This document shows, piece after piece, positions 25,076-34,066 of a stretch of 64,000 nucleotides of DNA; within the stretch, counting starts at the first letter, position 1, and every line of letters starts with the position of its first letter. This DNA comes from Planctomycetota bacterium (GTDB taxonomy: Bacteria > Planctomycetota > Phycisphaerae > Phycisphaerales > Phycisphaeraceae): the NCBI GenBank assembly GCA_021413865.1, contig JAIOPN010000023.1, positions 29,858-93,857 on the forward strand. Direction: 5' to 3'. The notes below the pieces were generated by a model. The model made no database searches and was not told the origin of the DNA. It was given only the letters and a program-made list of their open reading frames with translations. The position numbers and the translations under genes were made by a program.

Positions 25076-27049
25076 TCAGCCGGGCTTGACGCCCGCCGCA
25101 GGAACCTCGCGGCGGAGCTGCGTCTGGGTGAGCAACTGGTAGATGTCGCATCGAGCGAGCAGTTCCGTGTGCGTGCCCTGGTCGATGATCCGGCCGGCGT
25201 CCATTACGACGATGCGGTCGGCGTCGATCACCGTGCTGAGCCGGTGCGCGATAATGAAGGTCGTGCGCCCATGCCGCAGCTCGCGCACAGCGCGATTGAT
25301 CTTAGCCTCGGAATCGGCGTCCACCTGGCTCGTCGCTTCGTCGAGGATCAGGATCGGCGCGTCGCGCAGCACGGCCCGGGCGATGGCGATGCGCTGTTTT
25401 TGTCCGCCCGAGAGGCCCGTGCCGTCCTCGCCGAGCCTGGCGTCGTAGCCCAGCGGCAGGGCGCGGATGAACTCATCGGCAAACGCGGCGCGGGCCGCGG
25501 CGGCGATGCGCTCGCGCGGCTCGTGCCGACGGCCGTACGCGATGTTGTCGGCGATCGTCCCCTGGAACAGCATCGTCTGCTGCGTCACCACGGCGATTTG
25601 TTTCCGCAGGCTCCGCAGGTCCACGCCGGAGATGTCGGCCCCGTCGATCAGGACGCGCCCGGAGGTGGGTGTGAACAAGCGCACCAGCAGGCTCAGCAGC
25701 GTGGTCTTGCCCGAGCCGTTAGCGCCGACCACGGCTACGGTCATGCCGAAGGGCACGTGGAGGCTAACGTCGCCTATCGCGGGGGCCTCCTGGCCTGGGT
25801 AGTGGAAGGTGACGTGCTCAACGGCGATGTCACGCTTGTGCCGCGGCAGGACCGGGAGGTTCGGCGGCGCGTCCAGCCCGGTAGGCTCCACGGGCAGCCG
25901 CGTCGTTTCGAGGATGCGTTCCGCCGCGGCGCCGGCCTCGCTTAGCGTGTTTGACAGCGAGGTCACCGGCTTGAGCGTCCCGGCGGCGACGCCGAGCATT
26001 ACGAGCACGGAGACCAGGTCGCTGGGCGGCTGGTGCGAGCGGTAGATCAGCCACGCCGCGATGCACGCGACCACCATGACGCCGAGTGTCGCGAGCGTCT
26101 CGATGATCGGGGAGGAGATCGCCTTGGCTTGGCGGGAGCGGAGCTGTTCAATAAGCAGGTTGCGGTTGAGCTTCGAGAACCGTCGCCGCTCGTAGCCCTC
26201 GGCGTCGTGCACCTTCACCACCGCGAGCCCGCCCATCGCCTCTTTCAGCCCCGCAATCATGTAGCCGCGTTGCCGCAGCGCCGACTTGGTCGCGCGGCGG
26301 ATGCGCTTGGCGAACTTGCGCAGCAGCACGGCGAGGATCGGCGCCCCGGCCAGCGCGACGAGCGAGAGACGCCAGTTGATCGCCACCGCCATGCCCAGGG
26401 CGACAATCCCCTTGAGCAGGTCGCCCAGCACGCTCCCGAAGATCGCCTGGTACCCCGTGGTGACCTGGTTGGTGTCCACGATGAGCCGGCTGATCTCGTC
26501 GGCGGTTCCCCGGCGGAGCACCTGCTCCATAGGGGCGTGGATGAGCCTGCGGAACACGCGCTGCCGCCAGACGCGGCCGCTCTTGAGCGCGATCGTGACG
26601 GTCGAGAACTCGTGGAGGTATTTCCCGGCGCTGCCGATGAGCGTCAGCACCGCGATGACGGCCACGATCGTCACGAAACCGAGGAATGGGTCTTGGGGGA
26701 TGCGCTCGACGAGCGATCGGGCGGTGTCGCGTGCCGCGTCGGTCACGCTTTCGGGCACAAACGAGTTGTGGCGGCGCGGGGCGGGGCGGGGCGTCCCGGG
26801 CGCGGCTTCAATGACGGGCGTCGCGGGCTCGGCGCCCTTGTGGTCGAGCCACTGCAGGAGCACGTCGCGCGGCGTCTGCTCGTTGAGTAAGGTCTTGGCG
26901 ATCGGCAGGAACAGCCCCAGGCCCGCGCCGAAGCAGAGCGTGGAGATGATCAGGCCGATGGCGGCGATGGCCAACTGCCGCTTGTAGCCGAGCATGACCC
27001 GGGCGGTGATCCAGAACGGGTCGTTACTGATGCGCTTGAGGATAAACAT
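25076..27049 (-). CDS. ABC exporter (fused membrane and ATPase domains), MsbA-like
   Basis: 657 residues. The N-terminal half has six membrane helices, with a Pro/Arg-rich periplasmic insertion at about residues 80-115 after helix 1. The ATPase half has Walker A VGANGSGKTTLL, signature LSGGQKQRIAIARAV, Walker B ILILDEATSQVD and the H-loop FIIAHRLSTV. It is a half-transporter that should act as a homodimer, exporting lipid or another hydrophobic substrate. It starts 5 bp after the aroA stop, as the last gene of a moaB-groES-aroA-ABC operon. Confidence 0.93.
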   Translation of the reverse strand: MFILKRISNDPFWITARVMLGYKRQLAIAAIGLIISTLCFGAGLGLFLPIAKTLLNEQTPRDVLLQWLDHKGAEPATPVIEAAPGTPRPAPRRHNSFVPESVTDAARDTARSLVERIPQDPFLGFVTIVAVIAVLTLIGSAGKYLHEFSTVTIALKSGRVWRQRVFRRLIHAPMEQVLRRGTADEISRLIVDTNQVTTGYQAIFGSVLGDLLKGIVALGMAVAINWRLSLVALAGAPILAVLLRKFAKRIRRATKSALRQRGYMIAGLKEAMGGLAVVKVHDAEGYERRRFSKLNRNLLIEQLRSRQAKAISSPIIETLATLGVMVVACIAAWLIYRSHQPPSDLVSVLVMLGVAAGTLKPVTSLSNTLSEAGAAAERILETTRLPVEPTGLDAPPNLPVLPRHKRDIAVEHVTFHYPGQEAPAIGDVSLHVPFGMTVAVVGANGSGKTTLLSLLVRLFTPTSGRVLIDGADISGVDLRSLRKQIAVVTQQTMLFQGTIADNIAYGRRHEPRERIAAAARAAFADEFIRALPLGYDARLGEDGTGLSGGQKQRIAIARAVLRDAPILILDEATSQVDADSEAKINRAVRELRHGRTTFIIAHRLSTVIDADRIVVMDAGRIIDQGTHTELLARCDIYQLLTQTQLRREVPAAGVKPG

Positions 27050-27054
27050 GGAGT

Positions 27055-28374
27055 TCAGCGGGGCGGGCTCAACCGACCAAGATACTCGAAGAACTCGGGG
27101 AACGTCTTTTCGACGCAGGCGGGGTCGTTGATCGTTACGCCTTCCGAGCGCAGGCCGGCAACGGCGAAGCTCATCGCCATGCGGTGGTCGTTGTAGGTGT
27201 CGATCGCCGCGGGTGTGAGTTTGTTGTCCGGCGGCGGTTCGATGGTGATGTCGTCGCCCTCGATCTCCACAGCCGCGCCGAGTTTGGTCAGCTCGGTCTG
27301 CAGCGCGGCGAGGCGGTCGGTCTCCTTGACGCGCAGGTTGCCGACGTTGCGGATCGTCGTCGGGCCTTTCGCAAAGAGAGCGACCACGGCCAGCGTCTGC
27401 GCCGTGTCGGGCATGTGGTTGAGGTCCACCTCGATGCCGCGCAGGAACGCGCCCTCCTTGGGGCCCATGACGGTGATGAAGTCACGCCCATACACCAGCC
27501 CCGCGCCCATCAGGTGCAGCACGTCCGCGAAACCCTTGTCGCCCTGCAGGCTGGACATGCCCAGGCCCTCGATCGTGCAGGTACTCCCTGGCACCACGGC
27601 GGCGGCGGCGAGGAAGTAGGTCGCGTTCGAGGCGTCGGGCTCGATGGCGTAATCCGTCCCGCGGTACCGGCCCGGGGCGACGTTCACGCGCGTGAATTGC
27701 TCATCCGTCTCCGACTCCACGCCGAATGTCCGCATCAACGCCAGCGTCATCTCGACATACGGCCGGCTTGTCACCGGTCCCTCGAATTTGATCGTCAGCC
27801 CCTTGCGGCAATACGGCGCGATCTGCAGAAGCGCGCTGATGTACTGACTAGAGAGCGTGGGCGGCATGACCAATTCGCCGCCTTCAAGCCCCGTGCCGTG
27901 GACGAGCAAGGGGGGGAAGCCCTGCGTGCCCAGGTAATCGACCTTGCCGCCGATGCGGCGCAGCGCATCCACGAGCTGGCCAATCGGGCGCTGCCGCATG
28001 CGCTCGATACCGTCGAGCCGGTAGCGGCGGTCGCCCAGGGCGCAGGCGGCGGCGAGAAAGCGGTAGGCAGTGCCGGCGTTGCCCAGGTGGAGGTCGGTCT
28101 GGTTCACCCGGGCGGGGATGAGTCCCGCGCGGCCGGTGACGTGGATGAGCTGCGCCTCGTTGTCCATCAAAGGCGCGAAGCCCAACGCGGTGAGGGCGTT
28201 GAACATCTGCGAGGAATCGTCCGCGAGCAGCGGCCCGCGGAGGACGGATTCGCCCTCCGCCAGCGCGGCCAGCAGCAGGGCGCGGTTGGTCAGGCTCTTG
28301 GAGCCCGGCGGCCGGACCGTGGCGCGGAAGGCGGCGATGGGCCGCACCGGGATGGAGCGGGGGAACACGGGCAT
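27055..28374 (-). CDS. aroA: 3-phosphoshikimate 1-carboxyvinyltransferase (EPSP synthase)
   Basis: 439 residues. It joins shikimate 3-phosphate with PEP in aromatic amino acid synthesis. Family marks are PPGSKSLTNRALLLAAL (Lys26 is the conserved PEP-binding Lys), LGNAGTAYRFLAA, the SSQYISALL segment and the C-terminal LRVKETDRLAAL plus YNDHRMAMSFAV. It is 18 bp downstream of the groES-like gene and 5 bp upstream of the ABC exporter, suggesting one transcript. Confidence 0.96.
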   Translation of the reverse strand: MPVFPRSIPVRPIAAFRATVRPPGSKSLTNRALLLAALAEGESVLRGPLLADDSSQMFNALTALGFAPLMDNEAQLIHVTGRAGLIPARVNQTDLHLGNAGTAYRFLAAACALGDRRYRLDGIERMRQRPIGQLVDALRRIGGKVDYLGTQGFPPLLVHGTGLEGGELVMPPTLSSQYISALLQIAPYCRKGLTIKFEGPVTSRPYVEMTLALMRTFGVESETDEQFTRVNVAPGRYRGTDYAIEPDASNATYFLAAAAVVPGSTCTIEGLGMSSLQGDKGFADVLHLMGAGLVYGRDFITVMGPKEGAFLRGIEVDLNHMPDTAQTLAVVALFAKGPTTIRNVGNLRVKETDRLAALQTELTKLGAAVEIEGDDITIEPPPDNKLTPAAIDTYNDHRMAMSFAVAGLRSEGVTINDPACVEKTFPEFFEYLGRLSPPR

Positions 28375-28392
28375 GGTGGGGCGACGCGCGGG

Positions 28393-28713
28393 TTAGTGGG
28401 TCTTGCGGAAGACGGCCACGATGTTCTCGATCGGCACGACGAATAGGCGGTTGTCGCCCTCGAAATCCACCGGGATCGCTTCCTTGGGGTTGAACAGCAC
28501 GCGGTCGTACTGCTCGATCGGGTACTTCACGTCGGCGGCGACCTCGGCGGAGACCGACACGATCCGCCCGGTCAGCGTCGGGATCTCCATCTTGTCCGGC
28601 AGGTGGATGCCCGACTTGGTCTGCTTCTTGTCCTCGTCCTTGCGGATCAGGACGCGCTTGCCGATCGGCTCGACGGTCTCGAGTGCCGGTGTTTTCTTGG
28701 TGGCTTCGCTCAT
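28393..28713 (-). CDS. GroES-like co-chaperonin
   Basis: 106 residues. The Cpn10 fold is visible: IGKRVLIRKDEDKKQTKSGIHLPD, where KQTKSGIHLPD is the mobile loop that contacts GroEL, then TLTGRIVSVSAE, DRVLFNPKEAIPVDFEG and the terminal ENIVAVF. It has a 15-residue polar N-terminal extension. No groEL lies beside it, so it is an orphan copy; planctomycetes often have several groES and groEL genes. It sits in the moaB-aroA operon, which gives no hint of a special client. Confidence 0.88.
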   Translation of the reverse strand: MSEATKKTPALETVEPIGKRVLIRKDEDKKQTKSGIHLPDKMEIPTLTGRIVSVSAEVAADVKYPIEQYDRVLFNPKEAIPVDFEGDNRLFVVPIENIVAVFRKTH

Positions 28714-28755
28714 GCGTCCATTCTAGGGAATGGCGGTGGGCGTTCCAAACGGCCG

Positions 28756-29262
28756 CTATCTCCGCCGCTCCCACACCAGGTGCGACAGCTCAGGTGCGAT
28801 GAGTTTCTCCATGGCGAGCCGGACGGCGTTGGTCGAGCCGGGCATGGCGAAGATGAGCGTTTCACCCGCAAGGCCCGCGACGGCCCGGCTGAGCATCGCG
28901 GCGGCGCCGACCTGCTCCCAGCTCAGCATGCGGAACAACTCGCCGAAGCCGTCGAGCTTTTTATCCAACAGCCGTTCGACAACCTCGATCGTCGTATCGC
29001 GGCGTGCGATGCCCGTGCCGCCCGTGCAGAGGATGGCGTGGATGGAGGCGTCGCCGAGCCACGCCCGCAGCGCCGCGTCGATCTGCGCCGGCTCGTCCTT
29101 CACGATGCGGTAGGCCTTGACCGCGTGCCCCGCGGCGGCCAGTGCCTCACGGATGATCTTTCCGCCGCCGTCGTCGGCCTCGGTACGCGTGTCGCTGATG
29201 GTCAGCACTGCGCACAGGGCGGACTGGGATTTAGCCTTTTCACGGTGCTCGGCGGTGGACAT
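28756..29262 (-). CDS. moaB: Molybdenum cofactor biosynthesis protein MoaB/MogA family
   Basis: 168 residues from ATG 29262; the open frame extends 30 bp upstream but without similarity. The molybdopterin-binding fold is clear: CAVLTISDTRTEADDGGG, then ILCTGGTGIARRDTTIEVV (the conserved GGTG) and FAMPGSTNAVRLAMEKLI. It adenylates molybdopterin or is a non-catalytic relative. It is probably the first gene of the operon running to the ABC exporter. A short dispersed-repeat fragment overlaps the upstream region. Confidence 0.93.
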   Translation of the reverse strand: MSTAEHREKAKSQSALCAVLTISDTRTEADDGGGKIIREALAAAGHAVKAYRIVKDEPAQIDAALRAWLGDASIHAILCTGGTGIARRDTTIEVVERLLDKKLDGFGELFRMLSWEQVGAAAMLSRAVAGLAGETLIFAMPGSTNAVRLAMEKLIAPELSHLVWERRR

Positions 29263-29277
29263 CGTTGTTATCCAATT

Positions 29278-29305
29278 GAACCACAGAGACACAGAGGGGG
29301 ATGAG
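29278..29305. repeat. Fragment of the CCACRGAGACRCRGAG dispersed repeat
   Basis: GAACCACAGAGACACAGAGG at 29278-29297, with GATGAG close behind, matches the left arm of the element at 37082-37197 apart from A/G changes. Only one arm is present here. It lies between moaB and the GH35 gene. Confidence 0.6.
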
Positions 29306-29328
29306 ATCGGGGGAGAAGAGGCTTGGGT

Positions 29329-32064
29329 TTATTTACCGTACGGCCCCATCGCGTCGTACACCAGGCGGCATTTCTGCGGCGGCCGGCCGTGCTCATCGAA
29401 GATCAGCAGTTCGTTGGGCTTGTCGGCGTGGAGCCAGGGCTCGGGGAGGAAGTAGCGCTCCTGCGGCGGGACGGGCTTGCCCTCGGCGGTGGCGACGAAG
29501 TATCGGCCGATGTTGTGGCCGTTGAGGTAGAGCTGCCCCTTGCTCATGCCGTGGGGTTCGAGCCAGAGCGGGGCCATCGTGGAGGAGATATTGAAGGTGG
29601 TACGGAACCACGCCGGGCGCTTCATCGCGGATTGCCCTGCGCGGCGGAACGCGTCGTCGGCGGGCGGCTGCCACGGTGCGAACGCCCACTGGGCGTCGCC
29701 GGTCATCTCAGCGGTCGATTCGTAGAGGCGTATGAACTTTCTCGGGTCGGTCTTGCCGTCGTGCCTGCCGAAGAGGGCGAGCGTCAGCAGGTTCGTCCCC
29801 TTGCGCAGGTTCTTCCCGACGGCGAGGGCGAATCGCGAATAGCCCGCGGTGTAGGTCGGGTCGTACATACCGACGGGCTTGTTGTTCGCCAGGAGCATGA
29901 CGCGCTGGGGCAGGTTCCAGAGGTCGAGGAAGAGCGGGCGGCCTTTGCGGGCGTTGATTTTCCACGTCCACGCATCGGCGGGGACGCGATCGCCGCGGCG
30001 GAGATAGACCCAGTAGCCGCGCATCTCGAACGGGTCGGGCGACATGCCCGAGACCAGTTTGGGCTTGCCGAGTTGGAGCGGGCGGACATCGTGGATGTGG
30101 CCGAACAACCCCTTGGTCTCACCGACGTTCCAGCCGAAGTTGAATCGGCCCAGGTTGTCGGCGAGCAGCGTGACGCCGGTGTCGAGCCGCAGCCGCGCGG
30201 GGTCGGGTGACGCGCCGGGGCCAAGGCCGATGATCGTCTGGAGCTTGCGATCGGAATAGACGTGCAGGCGATCGCCGGACTCCGGCGCGAAGGCGTTGCC
30301 GGTCTGCGCGTTTTTCTGCGTGATGCGGTACCAGCCGTAACCGAAATCGCACTTGAGCGACTCGAGGCTCGCGGGGCCGTCGATGGGTTTGAAGCTTTCA
30401 GAGGCGCCGTCGAGCATGTCGTCCACGTCCGCGACGTGCCACGCGCCCAGGCGCGGGGCGGCGGGGGTGCGCGCCGGCTTGGCGGAGAGGCGGGCGACGA
30501 CGCCGTCGGAGGTGACGGTGGTCATGTGCGGCCAGCCGTCGAGCGCGACGGGCCGGTCGTGGTCGTCGAGCGACGCGGCGCCGATCACCAGCCCACCGGG
30601 ATAGAGATAAGCAGCGTCGAGCTGTTCACCGTTGAGCACGACGACGGTGACGCCCTCGTGGTGCTCGACGATGGGGGCTCGGTCTTCGGGGACGCGCACG
30701 GACCACGCGGAGCCGTTGATGCTGATGAGGCCCTCCGCGCCCGCAGGGCCGAAGAGGACGAGCATCTTGCGGTCCACGAAGGCCCATGGTCGGAGGTTGG
30801 TGTGCGTGAGCGTGGCGACGCCGCCGAGGTTGGCGTTGAGCACGAACCATGCGACGCGGTCGTCGCCCAGCGGCACGGGCATGGTCAGGCCGTTGGGCAG
30901 GAGCACGTTGACATTGGCGGTTTTGTCGCCGTCGGCGCGGAAGACGAAGATGACGTCGCCCATCGAGCCGCTCTGGCTGATGACGCTCAGCGGGTGCGGC
31001 GCCTGATCGACGGCCACCGCCGCTGGCGGGGGTGTGGTCGCGTCCAGCCCCGCGAAGAGCTGGCCGAACTGCGAGGCGAAAACGCTGATGCGCTTCACGG
31101 CCCGGTACTTCTCGCCGCGACCGCCGGCCTCGAGCAGCGGGGCGTCGTAGTCGTAGCTCGTCGTCATGAAGCAATCCGGCGACGCGACGCTGCGCCCGCC
31201 GTAGAACCCGAAGTTCGTTCCCCCGTGGAACATGAAGAGGTTGTACTGCGCCCCCGAGGCGAGGATGCTCGCCAGCCGGTGCAGGTTCCAGTCGGCGGTG
31301 TGCCTCGTGTGGTGCGGCCCGCCCCACTGGTCGAACCAGCCGGTCCAGAACTCGGTGACGAAGCGCGGCGCGTTGGGCTGCACGACGCGGAGCTGCCGCA
31401 GGTCGGCCGAGAGGTGCTCGCAGGCGTTCCACGTGTCGATCGCGCCGTCCACGCGCTGCCAGAGGTTGTTGCAGACATTCACCGGCACGGTGCAGCCGTT
31501 CTCGCGCAGGTAGCGGACGATCTCGCGCAGGTAGGTGTCCGCCTGCTCGGGGTTGTGGCAGATCCACTCGTTCTCCGCCTGCACCATGATGATCGGCCCG
31601 GCGCTGCCCGGCCCGCGCTCCAGGACGTCGGTCACCTGCAACCCCTTGACCTGCTCCATCACGGCGGTCAGGTAGCGGGCGCATGCCTCGAGGAACGGGC
31701 CGTTGGCCTCGCGGAGCTTCATGCCCTCGATGCGGTGCAGCCACGCGGGCAACCCGCCGAAGTCCCACTCGGCGCAGGTGTAGGGCCCGGGGCGGAGGAT
31801 GCAGTACATCCCCTCCTCGTGGACCGTCTGCACGAAGGCACGCAGGTCCAGGTCGCCCTCGAAGGTGAACACGCCCGGCCGCGGCTCGTGGGCGTTCCAG
31901 AAGACGTACGTCTCGATGCAGTTGAGGCCCGCCTGCTTGGCGGCGCGGATGCGCCGCCGCCAGAGCTCGCGCGGGACACGGGCGAAGTGGATCGCGCCGC
32001 TCACCAGCCAGACGCGCCGACCATCGATGAGGAAGCTCTGCGCGTCGTAACTGATATTGGGCAT
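29329..32064 (-). CDS. Glycoside hydrolase family 35 beta-galactosidase
   Basis: 911 residues from ATG 32064 (MPNISYDAQSF); the frame stays open 66 bp upstream but the family match starts here. The GH35 TIM barrel covers about residues 1-330. The probable acid/base is Glu166 in VQAENEW and the nucleophile is Glu238 in VTEFWTGW. RPGPYTCAEWDFGGLPAWL is a strong family signature. C-terminal jelly-roll domains follow, with YLNGHNIGRY near the end. It has no signal peptide, so it probably acts in the cytoplasm on imported galactosides. Confidence 0.94.
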   Translation of the reverse strand: MPNISYDAQSFLIDGRRVWLVSGAIHFARVPRELWRRRIRAAKQAGLNCIETYVFWNAHEPRPGVFTFEGDLDLRAFVQTVHEEGMYCILRPGPYTCAEWDFGGLPAWLHRIEGMKLREANGPFLEACARYLTAVMEQVKGLQVTDVLERGPGSAGPIIMVQAENEWICHNPEQADTYLREIVRYLRENGCTVPVNVCNNLWQRVDGAIDTWNACEHLSADLRQLRVVQPNAPRFVTEFWTGWFDQWGGPHHTRHTADWNLHRLASILASGAQYNLFMFHGGTNFGFYGGRSVASPDCFMTTSYDYDAPLLEAGGRGEKYRAVKRISVFASQFGQLFAGLDATTPPPAAVAVDQAPHPLSVISQSGSMGDVIFVFRADGDKTANVNVLLPNGLTMPVPLGDDRVAWFVLNANLGGVATLTHTNLRPWAFVDRKMLVLFGPAGAEGLISINGSAWSVRVPEDRAPIVEHHEGVTVVVLNGEQLDAAYLYPGGLVIGAASLDDHDRPVALDGWPHMTTVTSDGVVARLSAKPARTPAAPRLGAWHVADVDDMLDGASESFKPIDGPASLESLKCDFGYGWYRITQKNAQTGNAFAPESGDRLHVYSDRKLQTIIGLGPGASPDPARLRLDTGVTLLADNLGRFNFGWNVGETKGLFGHIHDVRPLQLGKPKLVSGMSPDPFEMRGYWVYLRRGDRVPADAWTWKINARKGRPLFLDLWNLPQRVMLLANNKPVGMYDPTYTAGYSRFALAVGKNLRKGTNLLTLALFGRHDGKTDPRKFIRLYESTAEMTGDAQWAFAPWQPPADDAFRRAGQSAMKRPAWFRTTFNISSTMAPLWLEPHGMSKGQLYLNGHNIGRYFVATAEGKPVPPQERYFLPEPWLHADKPNELLIFDEHGRPPQKCRLVYDAMGPYGK

Positions 32065-32348
32065 GGCGTGCGATTCCAGACAGTAGGTACGTTGCAAACA
32101 CAGCGTAAGATCGCTCTTGTGCCTCCGCAATGAGATAGTCGGCTAAGAACGCCCCGTGCATTCGGTTATGCGGCGGTTTGGCGTTGGTTCGCGTGGGAAT
32201 CCCGACCGTCCGGGGGCATTACGCAACAAAATTCCATGAAATGACAGACCCCCGACAACTCGCGGTCTCGTCATCTGCAAAAGAAACCGGCGAGAAAGGC
32301 TAGCAATACGAGAATGGAGTTTTGTGCGAAGCCTAACGGCCTGTGGGG

Positions 32349-32918
32349 TCACCTGGGCGTGGTGGTCTTGGTCCACGGGGGGGCCATCACCGCGCGGACG
32401 GGGAGCGCCACCGTATCGAAGCCCCAGCCCAATGAGTCGATGAACAGATTGGCCGAGTTCGTGGCGTTCCAGCCGCCCGCCCGGGCCCCGTCGAGCGTGG
32501 CGTTGAGTTCGGCCTCCGTCTGGTCGTCGAGTGTCGGCTCTTTCTCGTGCTTGGCGCTCAGGCCGTATTCTTTGTAATAGCTAGGCGGGTGGGTGGTCTT
32601 GCCCGAGTAGGGGGCGATCGTGATGCGCTCCCAGTAGGAGCGGTCGAGGCTGTCGGGCGCGGGCATGGTGTCCGCCAGCCCGGTCGTGATGGGCACGGCC
32701 TCGTAGGTCTGCGTGGCGGGAGCGGGTGCGGCGGCCTGTGCGTCGGTCGCGGCCTCGGGCGGTTTCATCGAGCCGGGCCGGTTGGGCTCGGTCTGGAACT
32801 TGGGGTTGTCCTCCTCCAGTTCCTTGTAGTTGCTGTCTTCCCCCGGGCCGGGGCCCGCACAGCCGAGCCAGAAGGCCATGGTCGTGAAGAAAGTGATGAC
32901 GAGTATCTTGCGTCGCAT
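32349..32918 (-). CDS. Small lipoprotein, unknown function
   Basis: 189 residues from ATG 32918, chosen because GGAGG lies 8 nt upstream; the frame is open far beyond but the rest is antisense to argB. The N-terminus MRRKILVITFFTTMAFWLGC is a lipoprotein signal, Cys20 being lipidated. Residues 45-75 are Ala/Pro-rich and flexible. The C-terminal half has Trp and Tyr residues (YYKEYGLSAKHEKEPTLDDQ) but no family I recognise. Position between the GH35 gene and argB gives no functional clue. Confidence 0.72.
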   Translation of the reverse strand: MRRKILVITFFTTMAFWLGCAGPGPGEDSNYKELEEDNPKFQTEPNRPGSMKPPEAATDAQAAAPAPATQTYEAVPITTGLADTMPAPDSLDRSYWERITIAPYSGKTTHPPSYYKEYGLSAKHEKEPTLDDQTEAELNATLDGARAGGWNATNSANLFIDSLGWGFDTVALPVRAVMAPPWTKTTTPR

Positions 32919-33056
32919 GAGCACAGCCTCCCACCGGTTGATGGCTTCATGATAACACAGCGCCGGGCATTGACGCACGCCCAATTGCAGTCGCCGGTGC
33001 AGGCCGCTAAACTCGACGATCTTTCCCGGTTGTGAGCGACCCAGGGGTTTTCGCGC

Positions 33057-33938
33057 ATGCAGGACGCCATCAACAAGGCCGCCGCGCTGATCGAGGCGCA
33101 CGAATACATCCGCCGTTTCGAGGGCAAAACGGTGGTGATCAAGGTCGGTGGGTCCATCATGGACGACCCGGCGACGCTGAGCAGCCTGATCCACGACGTC
33201 TGTTTCATGGACGCGGTGGGCATGCACCCGGTGGTCGTGCACGGCGGGGGCAAGAGCATCAACGAGGCGATGAAGAAGGCGGGTCTTGACGCGCAGTTCG
33301 TCCAGGGCCGTCGCTACACCGACGAGCGCACCCTCGCCATCGCCGAGCACGTGCTGGTCAACGAGGTCAACAAGGCGATCACCGACGAGATCACGCGGCT
33401 GGAGCACAAGGCGATGCCGCTGCACTCGCTGGGGAGCTGCGTGGTGTTCGGCAAGCGGTTGTTCCTCGACGGCCAGGGCGAGGCCAAGGGGCGCAAGATC
33501 GACATCGGCATGGTCGGCGAGGTGGAATCGGTCAACGCGGCGATGGTCAAGGCGCTGCTGGAGGCGGAGTTCATCCCCGTGATCGCGCCGATCGCGCGTG
33601 ACGCGGCGGGGGGGAAGCTGAACATCAACGCCGACACCGTCGCCGGCTTCGTCGCCGCCGCGATCAAGGCCGAGAAGCTGATCCTCGTCTCCGACACGCC
33701 GGGCATCCGCACCAGCGCCGACGCCGACAGCTACGCCTCGCACCTGACGCGGGCGCAGATCGACGACCTGTCAAAGGCTGGCGTGATCGACGGGGGGATG
33801 CTGCCCAAGGTGGAGGCGGCGATCCGGGCGCTGGAGGCGGGCGTGGGCAAGGTGCACGTCATCGACGGGCGCATCCCGCACTCGGCGATGCTGGAAATCT
33901 ACACGAGGCAGGGCATCGGGACGGAGCTTGTGCTCTGA
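33057..33938 (+). CDS. argB: Acetylglutamate kinase
   Basis: 293 residues. It phosphorylates N-acetylglutamate in arginine synthesis. The amino-acid-kinase fold is shown by TVVIKVGGSIMDDP (Lys near the phosphate), VVVHGGGKSIN (glycine-rich loop), NINADTVAGFVAAAIKAEKL (substrate-binding Asn/Asp) and the end KVHVIDGRIPHSAMLEIYT. An N-terminal helix of about 20 residues is typical of the arginine-sensitive, hexameric forms. It precedes argF by 128 bp. Confidence 0.95.
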   Translation: MQDAINKAAALIEAHEYIRRFEGKTVVIKVGGSIMDDPATLSSLIHDVCFMDAVGMHPVVVHGGGKSINEAMKKAGLDAQFVQGRRYTDERTLAIAEHVLVNEVNKAITDEITRLEHKAMPLHSLGSCVVFGKRLFLDGQGEAKGRKIDIGMVGEVESVNAAMVKALLEAEFIPVIAPIARDAAGGKLNINADTVAGFVAAAIKAEKLILVSDTPGIRTSADADSYASHLTRAQIDDLSKAGVIDGGMLPKVEAAIRALEAGVGKVHVIDGRIPHSAMLEIYTRQGIGTELVL

Positions 33939-33957
33939 CCGAAGCCGGTGATGTTGA

Positions 33958-33987
33958 CCCGCCCCGGCAATGTTCGACGGGGTGGGA
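33958..33987 (+). other. GC-rich hairpin between argB and argF
   Basis: CCCGCCCCG (33958-33966) pairs with CGGGGTGGG (33979-33987) in a 9-bp stem with one G-U pair and a 12-nt loop. No T-run follows. It could be an attenuator-like or RNA-processing structure within the argB-argF transcript, but the sequence does not prove it. Confidence 0.35.
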
Positions 33988-34066
33988 GTTGTGCGTTTGA
34001 TCGGGCTTTGCAAACCCTGCCGCTGGGGAGTCAGCGGGTGGAGACGGCGGGAGCGCCGGATCGGCC

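Noticed and set aside
30262..32133. 623-codon open frame opposite the GH35 gene
   Set aside because: Antisense shadow; the GH35 frame has family motifs and catalytic residues, this one has none.
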